From contig NZ_JAJAGO010000003.1 in assembly GCF_025165795.1 (NCBI RefSeq), forward strand, positions 434,001-498,000: 64,000 nt of DNA. The letters are read 5' to 3'. How positions within the stretch are numbered: position 1 is the first letter of the stretch; every line of letters begins with the position of its first letter. The notes under the pieces are model-generated. The model did not search any database. It saw nothing but the letters and a program-made list of their open reading frames with translations, and was not told where the DNA came from. A program made the position numbers and the translations under genes. The stretch is from Streptomyces gossypii. GTDB lineage: Bacteria; Actinomycetota; Actinomycetes; Streptomycetales; Streptomycetaceae. Below, in pieces: positions 1 through 8,214 of this stretch.

Positions 1-2
1 CC

Positions 3-362
3 GCCGCCCTGGCAGGGCGGGCCGGGAAGGACGCGCTGGCCGCCTTCGCGAACGTCTACCGCGACTACGCCCGCGAGCATCCCGGCCGCTACGCCGCGGC
101 CCAGTTGCGCCTCGACCCGGAGGCGGCGGCCGCCAGCGCCGGCAGCAGGCACGCACAGATGACGCGAGCGATCCTGCGCGGATACGACCTGACGGAGCCG
201 GACCAGACGCACGCGGTCCGGCTGCTGGGCAGCGTCTTCCACGGCTACGTCAGCCTGGAGGCGGGCGGAGCGTTCAGCCACAGCACACCCGGTACGCAGG
301 AATCCTGGGAACGGACGCTGGACGCCCTCGACGCCCTGCTGCGGAACTGGCCCGCGACCTGA
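3..362 (+). CDS. TetR-family regulator, C-terminal part only
   Basis: An open frame runs in from the left edge and stops at 362, giving about 119 residues with no start in view. The visible part is all alpha-helical ligand-binding domain. It holds the pattern FHGYVSLE followed by the GGAF step and the run DALLRNW, which is typical of the WHG-type C-terminal domain of TetR regulators. The DNA-binding helix-turn-helix must lie upstream of the window. It is followed after 32 bases by the SGNH hydrolase gene on the same strand and may control it. The family call rests on the C-terminal half only. Confidence 0.7.
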   Translation, partial: AALAGRAGKDALAAFANVYRDYAREHPGRYAAAQLRLDPEAAAASAGSRHAQMTRAILRGYDLTEPDQTHAVRLLGSVFHGYVSLEAGGAFSHSTPGTQESWERTLDALDALLRNWPAT

Positions 363-394
363 GCAGCATCCCGCAGGCGCAGGCAGGGGGAGAC

Positions 395-1597
395 ATGAGA
401 CAGGTTGAGGTAATGCACACCAAGGACAACTGGGTCACCACGCCCGTCACCGCCGGCCTCCTGCGCGGCGCTCTCGACGTGGAGCACACCGAGCACGGGG
501 TGCTGCCGCACCGGCTGCCCGCCAGGGCGCGCGCCCAGTGCGCCGACGCGCAACTGGCCATGGCAGAGAGCCAGCCGTCCGGCGTACGGCTGGTGTTCCG
601 CAGCCGGGCCACCGCCGTCGAGTTGGACGCGCTGCCCACCAGGCGGGTCTACGCGGGTGCCCCGCCTCGCCCGGAAGGCGTGTACGACTTGTTCGTCGAC
701 GGCCGTCTGGCCTGTCAGGCCACTGGGACGGGCGGCAACACCCTGGTCATCGACATGGCCGCCGGGACGACCGAGACGCGGCCCGGCGCCGTCGGCACCG
801 TCCGGTTCACCGGCCTGCCCGACCGCGTCAAGGACATCGAGATCTGGCTGCCGCAGGGCGAGACCACCGAACTCGCCCTCCTGCGCACCGACGCCGCCAT
901 CGAGCCCGCACCGGAGGGGGACCGCCGGGTGTGGCTGCATCACGGCAGCTCGATCAGCCACGGCTCCGACGCCGCGAGCCCCAGTAACATCTGGCCCGCC
1001 CTGGCAGCCTCTCTCGGCGGCGTGGAGCTGATCAACCTGGGCCTGGGCGGCAGCGCCCTGCTCGATCCGTTCACCGCCCGCGCCCTGCGCGACACCCCCG
1101 CCGACCTGATCAGCGTCAAGATCGGCATCAACCTCGTCAACACCGACCTGATGCGCCTGCGGGCCTTCGGACCGGCGGTGCACGGCTTCCTCGACACGAT
1201 CCGCGAGGGGCGGCCCAGCACACCGCTGCTGGTCATCTCACCCGTCCTGTGCCCCATCCACGAGGACACGCCCGGCCCCAGTGCCCCGGACCTCAGCAAC
1301 CTCAGCTCGGGGAAGATCAAGTTTGAGGCCATGGGCGACCCGGCGGAGCGCGCGAGCGGGAAACTGACCCTGGGTGTGATCCGCGAGGAGCTGGCCCGGA
1401 TCGTGCGGCAGCGGTCGGCCGATGATCCGCATCTGTACTACCTCGACGGCCGCGAGCTCTACGGCGAGGCGGACCACGCCGAGCTGCCTTTGCCCGACCA
1501 GCTCCACCCGGACGCCGCCACACACCGCCGCATGGGCGAACGCTTCGCCCGGCTGGCCTTCGCCTCCGGCTGCCCGTTCGCCGCCGAGCGAGGCTGA
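395..1597 (+). CDS. SGNH/GDSL-type esterase
   Basis: Predicted 400-residue serine esterase. The N-terminal ~170 residues look like a beta-sandwich extension. The SGNH fold follows with block I GSSISHG (Ser185 or Ser186), block II GLGGSALLD, block III IGINLVN and block V DQLHPD (Asp368, His371), a full catalytic set. No signal peptide is visible, so it is probably cytoplasmic or exported by another route. The ATG at 395 has the purine-rich AGGGGGA six to nine bases upstream. Another ATG at 413 is possible. Its position among acetylxylan esterase and mannosidase genes suggests it deacylates a plant polysaccharide or its oligosaccharides, which is inference. Confidence 0.75.
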   Translation: MRQVEVMHTKDNWVTTPVTAGLLRGALDVEHTEHGVLPHRLPARARAQCADAQLAMAESQPSGVRLVFRSRATAVELDALPTRRVYAGAPPRPEGVYDLFVDGRLACQATGTGGNTLVIDMAAGTTETRPGAVGTVRFTGLPDRVKDIEIWLPQGETTELALLRTDAAIEPAPEGDRRVWLHHGSSISHGSDAASPSNIWPALAASLGGVELINLGLGGSALLDPFTARALRDTPADLISVKIGINLVNTDLMRLRAFGPAVHGFLDTIREGRPSTPLLVISPVLCPIHEDTPGPSAPDLSNLSSGKIKFEAMGDPAERASGKLTLGVIREELARIVRQRSADDPHLYYLDGRELYGEADHAELPLPDQLHPDAATHRRMGERFARLAFASGCPFAAERG

Positions 1598-1599
1598 AC

Positions 1600-1719
1600 C
1601 CCGGCCGCCCGCTCTGTCCTCGCGGTGCGCGCGGCCGCGTGGAGGGTTTCGCCAGCGGCGCCGCGATCGCCGGGCAGGTGCTGGCCGCCGCCATCGCCGC
1701 GACGATCGCCCTCGTCTGA
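1600..1719 (+). pseudogene. Relic of a ROK-family sugar kinase/repressor gene
   Basis: Read from 1600, this stretch gives about 39 codons to a stop. They include CPRGARGRVEGFASGAAI and then a helix ending in IALV. ROK proteins carry the zinc-binding pattern CxCGxxGCxExxASG at the matching place. Here the second and third cysteines are replaced and no start or kinase N-terminus precedes it. I read it as a decayed fragment just after the SGNH gene. The rest of the 1598-1952 gap holds only the ribosome-binding site GGAGGAG for the next gene. The call is an inference from one motif. Confidence 0.4.
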
Positions 1720-1952
1720 CTCGAGAGGGTGGTGATCGGCGGCGGGGTGCATGCACCGACCCCCGCTGGCGTGGGAGGCCCTGGGGTGCCTCAAGCTCCG
1801 CCTTGCAGCCGCACGCACCAGCATCCGCCAGCACCGCCCTCCGGGTAAACGGCGCTACTTCGAGGGCACCCCTTAGCATCGTGGCACGGCACGGTGGGAT
1901 GCCCTGGACCTGAACTGCACCGGCCGGAGAACCCATTGGAGGAGTCACCCTC

Positions 1953-2933
1953 ATGCCGTTCACCGACCTGCCGCCCGAGCAACTGGAAAGCCTGCGCGAG
2001 GAGATACCGGAGCCGGAGGACTTCGACGCCTTCTGGGAGGAGACTCTGCGGCTTTCCCGCGAGGCAGGCGGCGACCTGCGCGTCACGCCCGTCGAGGACA
2101 CCCTGTTGTCCACCGTCGATGTCCACGACGTGCGGTTCCCCGGCTGGCACGGCCAGCCCGTCGCCGCCTGGCTCATCCTTCCGGCCGGGGCCGGCGGCCC
2201 ACTGCCCACGGTGATCAGCTACATCGGCTACGCGGGAGGACGGGGGCTGCCGACCGACCACCTGGTCTACGCGTCCGCCGGATACGCCCACCTCGTCGTC
2301 GACAGCCGTGGTCAGGGCCACGACACTCCGGACCAGTACGAGGCCAGCGGCCCCCAGTGGGTGCGCGGCTTCATGACGCGCGGTATCCAGGACCCGCGTG
2401 AGCACTACTACCGGCGCTTCATCACCGACTGCGTCCGCGCAGTGGACGCCGCCCGTTCCCTGCCGCAGGTCGATCCGGACCGGATCATCGTCCGCGGCAA
2501 CAGCCAGGGCGGCGGCCTCTCCATTGCCGTTGCCGGGCTGGCGGGCCAGGACGTCGCGGCGGCACTTCCCGATGTGCCCTTCCTCTGCCACTTCAGGCGC
2601 GGAGCACAGGTCGCCACCGAGGGGCCCTACGTCGAACTCGTCGACTATCTGCGGAATCACACGCGGGACGACCCCGAGCGGGCCTTCGCCACGCTCAGCT
2701 ACTTCGACGGTGTGCACTTCGCGCGGCGGGCCCAGGCCCCGGCGCTGTTCAGCGTGGGCCTGATGGACCCGGTCTGTCCGCCGTCCACCGTGTACGCGGC
2801 CTACCACCGCTACGCGGGGGCCACCGCCATCAAGGTCTGGCCTTTCGCCAACCACTCCGGGGGCCAGGGAGGCACCGCTCCGGCGCACCTGCGCTGGCTG
2901 CGGGACAAGGGCCTGTCACCTGCGCCCGGGTAG
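1953..2933 (+). CDS. Acetylxylan esterase / cephalosporin-C deacetylase family
   Basis: A 326-residue alpha/beta hydrolase of the AXE1 family, usually about 320 residues long. It removes acetyl groups from xylan-derived oligosaccharides, and family members also take cephalosporin C. The nucleophile elbow is GNSQGG with Ser184. The acid is the Asp of LMDPVCPP near residue 272, and the histidine is in FANHSGG near residue 301. The family's RGQG loop is present near residue 114. There is no signal peptide, so it acts inside the cell on imported oligosaccharides. ATG 1953 follows a strong GGAGGAG. The neighbours are beta-mannosidase and an SGNH esterase, which fits hemicellulose use. Confidence 0.87.
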   Translation: MPFTDLPPEQLESLREEIPEPEDFDAFWEETLRLSREAGGDLRVTPVEDTLLSTVDVHDVRFPGWHGQPVAAWLILPAGAGGPLPTVISYIGYAGGRGLPTDHLVYASAGYAHLVVDSRGQGHDTPDQYEASGPQWVRGFMTRGIQDPREHYYRRFITDCVRAVDAARSLPQVDPDRIIVRGNSQGGGLSIAVAGLAGQDVAAALPDVPFLCHFRRGAQVATEGPYVELVDYLRNHTRDDPERAFATLSYFDGVHFARRAQAPALFSVGLMDPVCPPSTVYAAYHRYAGATAIKVWPFANHSGGQGGTAPAHLRWLRDKGLSPAPG

Positions 2934-2975
2934 ACGCTGCGGCAGCGGAGACCCCGGAGCTGTGCCTCGTCGCGT

Positions 2976-4007
2976 CTATCCGCGCTTCGGCGCCGCCGTG
3001 GAGCCGCGGGGCGTGAGCGAGGGTGTGGGCACCTGGAGCGACCCGCTGTGCGAGCCGGCGATCACCTCGAACAGGGTGCGCGCGACCTGCTCACCGAAGT
3101 GGTGCACGTCGTGGCTCATCGCCGAGAGGGTCGGATGCGTCAGACGGCACAACTGCGAGTCGTCCCACGCCAGCAAGGACAGGTCGTCGGGTACGACGAG
3201 GCCCATCTCGGCCGCCACCGCGGCGCCTGCGACGGCCATGATGTCGTTGTCGTAAACGATCGCCGTCGGCCGGTCGGGCGACAGCAGCAGGCCGCGCGTC
3301 GCCCGTGCTCCCTCCTCGCCCGCGAATCCGGTGGCCACCTGGCGGTGCCCCTCCAGGCCGAGTTCGGCCATCGTGGACTGGAAGGCGGTCGCCCGGATGC
3401 CGCTGTGGCCGAGCCCCGCGGGGCCGCCGACGCGTGCGATACGGCGGTGGCCCAGCGCGGCCAGATAGCGCACCGCTTCGGCGCTGGCCGTGGCGTCGTC
3501 CGTCCAGACCGACGGGAACGAGCCTGTCAGGGACGGGTGTCCCACGGCCACGGCCCGCAGCCCGACGGCCTCGAGCGCCGGGACGCGCGGGTCGTCCTGG
3601 TGGAAGTCCACCAGGATGGCACCGCCGATCATCTTGCTCTGCCACCAGTTCTGGTAGAGGGCGATCTCCTCGTCGAGGTCACGCACCAGACGCAGCAGCA
3701 GGGAGCACTGCTGTTTGGCCAGGACGCCCTCGATGCCGGAGATGAACTCCATGTAGAAGGGTTCGAGGCCGAGCAGCCGGGCCGGACGGCAGATCGCGAG
3801 ACCGACGATGTCGACGCGCTGGCTGGAGAGGCTGCGAGCGGTCCGGTGGGGGGCCCAGCCGAGTGCGCGGGCGGCTTCGAAGATGCGTTCCCTGGTGGCC
3901 TGTGAGACCCCCGGCCTGTTGTTGAAGGCCATGGAGACCGCACCCTTGGACACCCCTGCCCGAGTGGCGACATCGTTGATCGTGACGCGGGTGGCCGAGG
4001 TCTTCAC
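2976..4007 (-). CDS. LacI-family transcriptional repressor
   Basis: A 343-residue LacI/GalR regulator. The N-terminal helix-turn-helix reads VTINDVATRAGVSKGAVSMA (residues 8-27), followed by the hinge helix and a periplasmic-binding-protein-like sugar-binding domain. Its ATG overlaps the stop of the beta-mannosidase gene by four bases (4004-4007), so the two are translated from one message. The natural target is the mannosidase promoter, where two identical 14-bp palindrome-like sites with a central ACCGGT lie at 6568 and 6688. It probably senses a mannose-containing or related sugar and autoregulates. The ligand is inferred from gene context only. Confidence 0.9.
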   Translation of the reverse strand: MKTSATRVTINDVATRAGVSKGAVSMAFNNRPGVSQATRERIFEAARALGWAPHRTARSLSSQRVDIVGLAICRPARLLGLEPFYMEFISGIEGVLAKQQCSLLLRLVRDLDEEIALYQNWWQSKMIGGAILVDFHQDDPRVPALEAVGLRAVAVGHPSLTGSFPSVWTDDATASAEAVRYLAALGHRRIARVGGPAGLGHSGIRATAFQSTMAELGLEGHRQVATGFAGEEGARATRGLLLSPDRPTAIVYDNDIMAVAGAAVAAEMGLVVPDDLSLLAWDDSQLCRLTHPTLSAMSHDVHHFGEQVARTLFEVIAGSHSGSLQVPTPSLTPRGSTAAPKRG

Positions 4008-6487
4008 ACCGGGTCCACGCTGAACAACGCGGCCCGGACGGCGTCCGTACCGGCGGTGCTGCTGTCGGTGCTGCTGTCGGCTGTGCGGGCATCGGTGTCG
4101 GCGTCGGTGTCGGCGGGCGGCCAGCCGCTCACCCGGATGCGTACCTCTTCACCGGGCAGCAGCGTCCGCAGACCGCAGTCCGCACTTGCCCCGGGAGCGA
4201 GCCGGTCAGCCTGCAGGAGAAGATCCCTCACCAGGGTATGTGCCGTCACCACGACGTCGACCTTGTCTTTTTCGCCCCGCTCGCCGGGCTCCTGCCCGTG
4301 CACCGGCTCCAGCCGGATGTCGAACTGCGGCTGCGGGTAGGCGAACTCCTTGTCGGTCACCGGGAAGTGCACCGCCCGCAGTCCGTCCGCGTCGGCAACC
4401 AGAAACTCCTTGGGCGACCGCTCCGCCGGTGCCAGCTCCGGCGGCACCGGCAGGCGTACGACCGACCGGGGCCCGGCCACCACGTCGAGGACGTCCTCGC
4501 GCACCACGGCACCGTCCGCCTCCAGGCGCCGCAGTGTGACGGCCGTCCGCCACTCCTCGGCCGACTGGTTGATGACGGCGAGCGTGAGCCCGTCGGCTTC
4601 CGGCGCCAAGGTCAGCAGCCGGTCCGCGTACACCCGGCGTACCTCGTGGTACAGCGGCTTCTTCCGGCCGTCACCGTCGATCGCGGCCCAGGAGCTGACC
4701 GGCCAGCAGTCGTTGAGCTGCCAGAAGACGGTGCCCGCGCAGACGGGCCAGTGCGACCGCCAGTGCTCGATGCCGGCGGCGACGGCACGTGCCTGCACAA
4801 CCTGGGTGAGGTAGTGCCAGCGGTCGAAGTCGCCCTCGGGAAGGCCGAAGTGGTGTGCCACGCCGCGGTTCAGCTTCGCGTTGCCGCCCTCGGCCTTCTG
4901 GTGGTGCAGCATCCCGGGGGAGTCGGGGGCGAGTTCCTCGCCGGGCAGCGCTCGGCGCAGGGTGGCCATCGCCGGTGGCGCCTGCCAGCCGAACTCGGCG
5001 ACGAAGCGCGGTACGTCGGCGCGGTACTCCGTGTAGTCCAGGCGGTTCCACACATCCCAGGAGTGGTACGTGCCGTGCTCGGGGTCGTTGGGGTGGTGGT
5101 CCCAGGAGCCGGACCACGGGCTGCCCGCCGCGTACGGTCGGGTGGGGTCGAGTTCCGCGACGACGCGTGGCAGCAGCCCGAGGTAGTACCCCTCTCCCCA
5201 GGAGTCGCCCGCGAGGGCGGGCTCCCACTCCCAGTCGCGGAAGCCCCACAGGTTCTCGTTGTTGCCGTTCCACAGGACCAGGCTCGGATGGGGCATCAGG
5301 CGGACGACGTTGTCACGCGCCTCGGCTTCGATCTCGCCGCGCAGCGGCTGCTCCTCGGGGTAGGCGGAGCAGGCGAAGAGGAAGTCCTGCCAGACCATCA
5401 GGCCGAGTTCGTCACAGGTGTCGTAGAAGGCGTCGTCCTCGTAGATGCCGCCGCCCCACACGCGTACGAGGTCGATGTTGGCTTCGGCGGCCGCGGTGAG
5501 GCGGGCGCGGTAGTCCTCCGGGGTGACGCGGGAGGGCAGCACGTCGTCGGGGATCCAGTTGACTCCGCGGGCGAAGATCCGCACGCCGTTGACGGCGAGG
5601 GTGAACCCGGTGCCGTGTTCGTCGGCGGAGCGGTCCAGCTCGATCGTCCGGAAGCCGATCCGGCGCTGCCAGGTGTCCAGGGTGCCCGCTTCGTCCAGCA
5701 ACGTCAGGTCGAGGTCGTAGCGAGGCTGTTCGCCGTACCCGCGGGGCCACCACAAGTCGGGCTCGGCGACGGTGAGTCGGAGCACGGTCTCGTCGCCGTC
5801 GAAGGACACCTCGGCCTGCGCCCCCGCCAGGCTCGCGCGTGCGATGAGCCCCTTGCCTTCGCCCTGCTCGGTGCGTTGCACCCGCAGGTGGATCTCCACC
5901 CGGCCGGTTCCGTCCTCGTCGACCGTGACCAGGGGGCGTACCCGGGCGATGCGGGCGGTCGACCAGTGCTCCAGCCGTACGGGCCGCCACATGCCCGCCG
6001 TCACCACCGTCGGGCCCCAGTCCCAGCCGAAGTTGGCGGCCATCTTGCGGATGTACTGGAACGGCTCCGGATAGACGTTGGGCCGCTCACCGGTCAGGCT
6101 CCGGACGGCCGAGGCCTCGTCGTAGGCGGAGGCGAAGCGGATCTCCAGCGCTCCGGTGCGTCCGGTGACGTCGAAGCGGTAACCGCGGTGCATGTTGCGC
6201 GTCTTGCCGAGGACCTCACCGGCGAGGGCGATCTCGGCGGCGGTGTCCAGGCCGTCGAACACCAGGTCGGTGCGCTCATGTGCACTCTGCTCGGACAGGT
6301 CCGTGAGGTAAGTCCAGGGGCGCCTGCCGACCCAGGCGACGTCGGTCTCGTTGAGGCCGATGAACGGGTCGGGGATGAGGTGGGCAGCCAGCAGATCGGT
6401 GTGGACGCAGCCGGGAACCTGGGCCGGGAGCAGCGCCTCCTCGTGGCGCAGACTCCAGCCCTCGGCCAGTTGGGTGACGTCCTTCAT
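4004..6487 (-). CDS. Beta-mannosidase, glycoside hydrolase family 2
   Basis: An 827-residue cytoplasmic GH2 enzyme that removes beta-mannosyl units from oligosaccharide ends. It opens with the beta-mannosidase jelly-roll signature PGCVHTDLLAAHLIPDP. The acid/base glutamate is in WNGNNEN near residue 410 and the nucleophile glutamate in VAEFGWQ near residue 498. No signal peptide is visible. The C-terminus ends in a low-complexity ADTD/DSST tail made of short duplicated units. ATG 6487 is preceded by GGAG. It is followed by the lacI-type gene with an ATGA overlap. Regulation is likely through the two operators upstream. Confidence 0.9.
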   Translation of the reverse strand: MKDVTQLAEGWSLRHEEALLPAQVPGCVHTDLLAAHLIPDPFIGLNETDVAWVGRRPWTYLTDLSEQSAHERTDLVFDGLDTAAEIALAGEVLGKTRNMHRGYRFDVTGRTGALEIRFASAYDEASAVRSLTGERPNVYPEPFQYIRKMAANFGWDWGPTVVTAGMWRPVRLEHWSTARIARVRPLVTVDEDGTGRVEIHLRVQRTEQGEGKGLIARASLAGAQAEVSFDGDETVLRLTVAEPDLWWPRGYGEQPRYDLDLTLLDEAGTLDTWQRRIGFRTIELDRSADEHGTGFTLAVNGVRIFARGVNWIPDDVLPSRVTPEDYRARLTAAAEANIDLVRVWGGGIYEDDAFYDTCDELGLMVWQDFLFACSAYPEEQPLRGEIEAEARDNVVRLMPHPSLVLWNGNNENLWGFRDWEWEPALAGDSWGEGYYLGLLPRVVAELDPTRPYAAGSPWSGSWDHHPNDPEHGTYHSWDVWNRLDYTEYRADVPRFVAEFGWQAPPAMATLRRALPGEELAPDSPGMLHHQKAEGGNAKLNRGVAHHFGLPEGDFDRWHYLTQVVQARAVAAGIEHWRSHWPVCAGTVFWQLNDCWPVSSWAAIDGDGRKKPLYHEVRRVYADRLLTLAPEADGLTLAVINQSAEEWRTAVTLRRLEADGAVVREDVLDVVAGPRSVVRLPVPPELAPAERSPKEFLVADADGLRAVHFPVTDKEFAYPQPQFDIRLEPVHGQEPGERGEKDKVDVVVTAHTLVRDLLLQADRLAPGASADCGLRTLLPGEEVRIRVSGWPPADTDADTDARTADSSTDSSTAGTDAVRAALFSVDPV

Positions 6488-6538
6488 CGGGTGGCTCCAA
6501 TCGCCTGACTCGGACCAGGTGGATCTACGACGCAGCTC

Positions 6539-6568
6539 AATCTAGCGTCAGCCCCGACGCGTTGTCCA
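6539..6568 (-). promoter_or_regulatory. Candidate promoter of the mannosidase-lacI operon
   Basis: On the minus strand, TGGACA (6563-6568) and TAGATT (6539-6544) are separated by 18 bases. This is a good match to a vegetative sigma-70-like promoter, about 50 bases upstream of the mannosidase start. The first LacI-type operator abuts and overlaps the -35 hexamer by one base, so a bound repressor would block polymerase. Confidence 0.5.
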
Positions 6569-6581
6569 TAAACCGGTAAAG
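6568..6581 (-). promoter_or_regulatory. LacI-type operator O1
   Basis: The plus strand reads ATAAACCGGTAAAG. The core ACCGGT is palindromic with a central CG, as in LacI/GalR operators. The exact reverse complement recurs at 6688-6701, 120 bp away centre to centre. It sits at the -35 of the mannosidase promoter. Confidence 0.6.
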
Positions 6582-6687
6582 CTGCGTCCAGCTGAAATTG
6601 AGTCCTGCAAATGTTGCCGTTTCACCGAGTTTTGCGATGAAAGCTGGCGCTCAGTGTCATGGTGGGCCATCGCATGGGAAGACAGTA

Positions 6688-6701
6688 CTTTACCGGTTTA
6701 T
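6688..6701 (+). promoter_or_regulatory. LacI-type operator O2
   Basis: The plus strand reads CTTTACCGGTTTAT, the perfect 14-base reverse complement of O1 at 6568-6581. The 120-bp spacing would allow a tetrameric repressor to loop the DNA, as LacI does. It lies just past the stop codon of the Nudix gene. Confidence 0.55.
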
Positions 6702-6709
6702 ATCTGGGA

Positions 6710-7183
6710 TCAGACAAGCGGCTCACGCCAGGGGCCCTCCCGCACCAGGGAAGCGACAGTGGCCCTCAACTGCGGCGGTTCGAGCCGATCCGGCAACGAC
6801 TCCAGTGCGGGCGGCGCGATCCAGGCATGCCGGTCGAGGCTTGCCTCTTCGTCGGGGAGCAGACCGGTACGCACCAGCGCCGGCTGCTCCTCGGTGAAGC
6901 AGGCGAGGAAGAAGCGCTCCGTCCCGACGTACCGCTTGCCCTTCCACCACACGTCACGCTCCACCGGCACCGACCGGTCGATGACCGCGGCCGGGTCCAG
7001 CCCGGTCTCCTCGGCCAGTTCGCGTCGCGCCGCCACCAGCGGCGTCTCGCCCGCCTCGATGCCCCCGCCCGGCGGCTCCCAGAGCCACGACCCGTCGAAC
7101 GGATCACGCCAGCGGAGCAGCAGCAGGCGGTGGGCGGCGTCCAGGCAGATGACCCGCGCGGCGGGCCGAAGCGTCGTGTCCAC
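6710..7183 (-). CDS. Nudix hydrolase
   Basis: A 157-residue single-domain Nudix protein that hydrolyses a nucleoside diphosphate linked to some other group. The Nudix box lies near residues 40-62 (GGGIEAGET then RRELAEETGL) with the metal-binding REL-x-EE residues intact. The substrate cannot be told from the sequence. The start is GTG at 7183 (VDTTLRPAARV). There is no close operon partner: the gene faces away from the methyltransferase at 7331 and is followed by the mannosidase promoter region. Confidence 0.85.
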   Translation of the reverse strand: MDTTLRPAARVICLDAAHRLLLLRWRDPFDGSWLWEPPGGGIEAGETPLVAARRELAEETGLDPAAVIDRSVPVERDVWWKGKRYVGTERFFLACFTEEQPALVRTGLLPDEEASLDRHAWIAPPALESLPDRLEPPQLRATVASLVREGPWREPLV

Positions 7184-7330
7184 ACCCAGGACACTAGTGC
7201 TGCGCCGTGCAGGCTGGTGGAGGACGCAGCACTACCGGCCCGGTGTGCTCCTGCCGTACGCGGCGATCAGCGGGAGCCGCATCGTCGGTACACCGTTCTT
7301 GCCTCAACTGCCCGTGGGATGCTGGCCCGT

Positions 7331-7972
7331 ATGGGAGACCGCGCGCACCACGACTCCGTACGCCGCAGCTACGACACCGTGGCCGAGGAGTACGCGACCA
7401 GGCTGCACGGCGAGTTCACCGAAAAGCCCCTCGACCGGGCGCTTCTCGCCGCCCTGCTGGAGCAGACCGAACCAGGGAGCCCCATCGCCGATCTCGGCTG
7501 CGGCCCCGGCCACTTGGCCGCCTGGCTCGCCGATCGGGGCGCGCGTACGGTCGGGATCGATCTGTCCGCGGGCATGGTCGAGGCCGGTCGCGCCCGGTTC
7601 GCACAGGTGGAGTTCCGAGAAGGCGACCTGCTGGAACTCCCCGCCGAGGACGGCGAATTCGGCTCCGCTGTCGCCTTCTACACGATCATCCACCTGGATC
7701 CCGCCGATCTGCGCCGCGCCGTCGAGGAGGCGCGGAGGGTACTGCGGCCCGCCGGGCTTCTGCTGCTCGCCTTCCATGTCGGTGAGGAAGTCCGGCACCT
7801 GGACGAATGGTGGGGCCACGACGTGGACATCGACTTCCGCTTCCTTGAGCCCGCACATGTCGCGGGACTGCTCGAAGCCGCCGGGTTCGCCGTGGAGATG
7901 CGCATGGAGCGCACGCACTATGCCCACGAGGCCGAAACCCGCCGCGCCTACCTCCTCGCCCGCCGCATCTGA
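7331..7972 (+). CDS. SAM-dependent methyltransferase, class I
   Basis: A 213-residue methyltransferase of the Methyltransf_11/25 type. Motif I is DLGCGPGHLA near residue 56, followed by the acidic ribose-binding end of strand 2 (GIDLS) and EARRVLRPAGLLLLAFH further on. The open frame extends far upstream without a stop, but family alignment starts at MGDRAHHDSVRRSYD, so ATG 7331 is chosen. ATG 7319 is an alternative. The substrate is unknown. Most of 7973-8214 holds no gene I can support. Confidence 0.8.
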   Translation: MGDRAHHDSVRRSYDTVAEEYATRLHGEFTEKPLDRALLAALLEQTEPGSPIADLGCGPGHLAAWLADRGARTVGIDLSAGMVEAGRARFAQVEFREGDLLELPAEDGEFGSAVAFYTIIHLDPADLRRAVEEARRVLRPAGLLLLAFHVGEEVRHLDEWWGHDVDIDFRFLEPAHVAGLLEAAGFAVEMRMERTHYAHEAETRRAYLLARRI

Positions 7973-8181
7973 CGTCCCGCCCCCGGGCCGACGGGGCACC
8001 GTCACGAGCCCGGCCGGTGCCGGGCTCGCATCTTCGGTGACCACGGCTGCCGCGGTGACCTGCCCGATCACGCGGTCGAGCTCCGCTCTGACCTCTGCCA
8101 GATCTTCGATTCCAGGAGGGCGGCGATCGTCCAGGGCCTGGACAGACCCTCGGGGCGGTGCTGTCATGTCCAGGATATTTC

Positions 8182-8189
8182 TAACGTTA
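8182..8189. promoter_or_regulatory. TAACGTTA palindrome upstream of the secreted GH2 gene
   Basis: A perfect 8-base palindrome with central CG sits in an AT-rich island (8173-8194) 26 bases ahead of the GH2 start. It could be part of an operator of LacI or ROK type, or of the -10 region (TATACA follows at 8188). No second copy was found nearby. Confidence 0.3.
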
Positions 8190-8214
8190 TACAACTCTCC
8201 CCCTGGAGGCCCCC

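Noticed and set aside
4238-6508. Plus-strand frame of 756 codons opposite the mannosidase
   Set aside because: Shadow of a well-supported GH2 gene; no motif is visible.
7973-8214. A minus-strand gene starting MTAPPRGSVQAL before the GH2 promoter
   Set aside because: The frame runs into the complement of the methyltransferase gene without a stop of its own, and no family pattern is seen.
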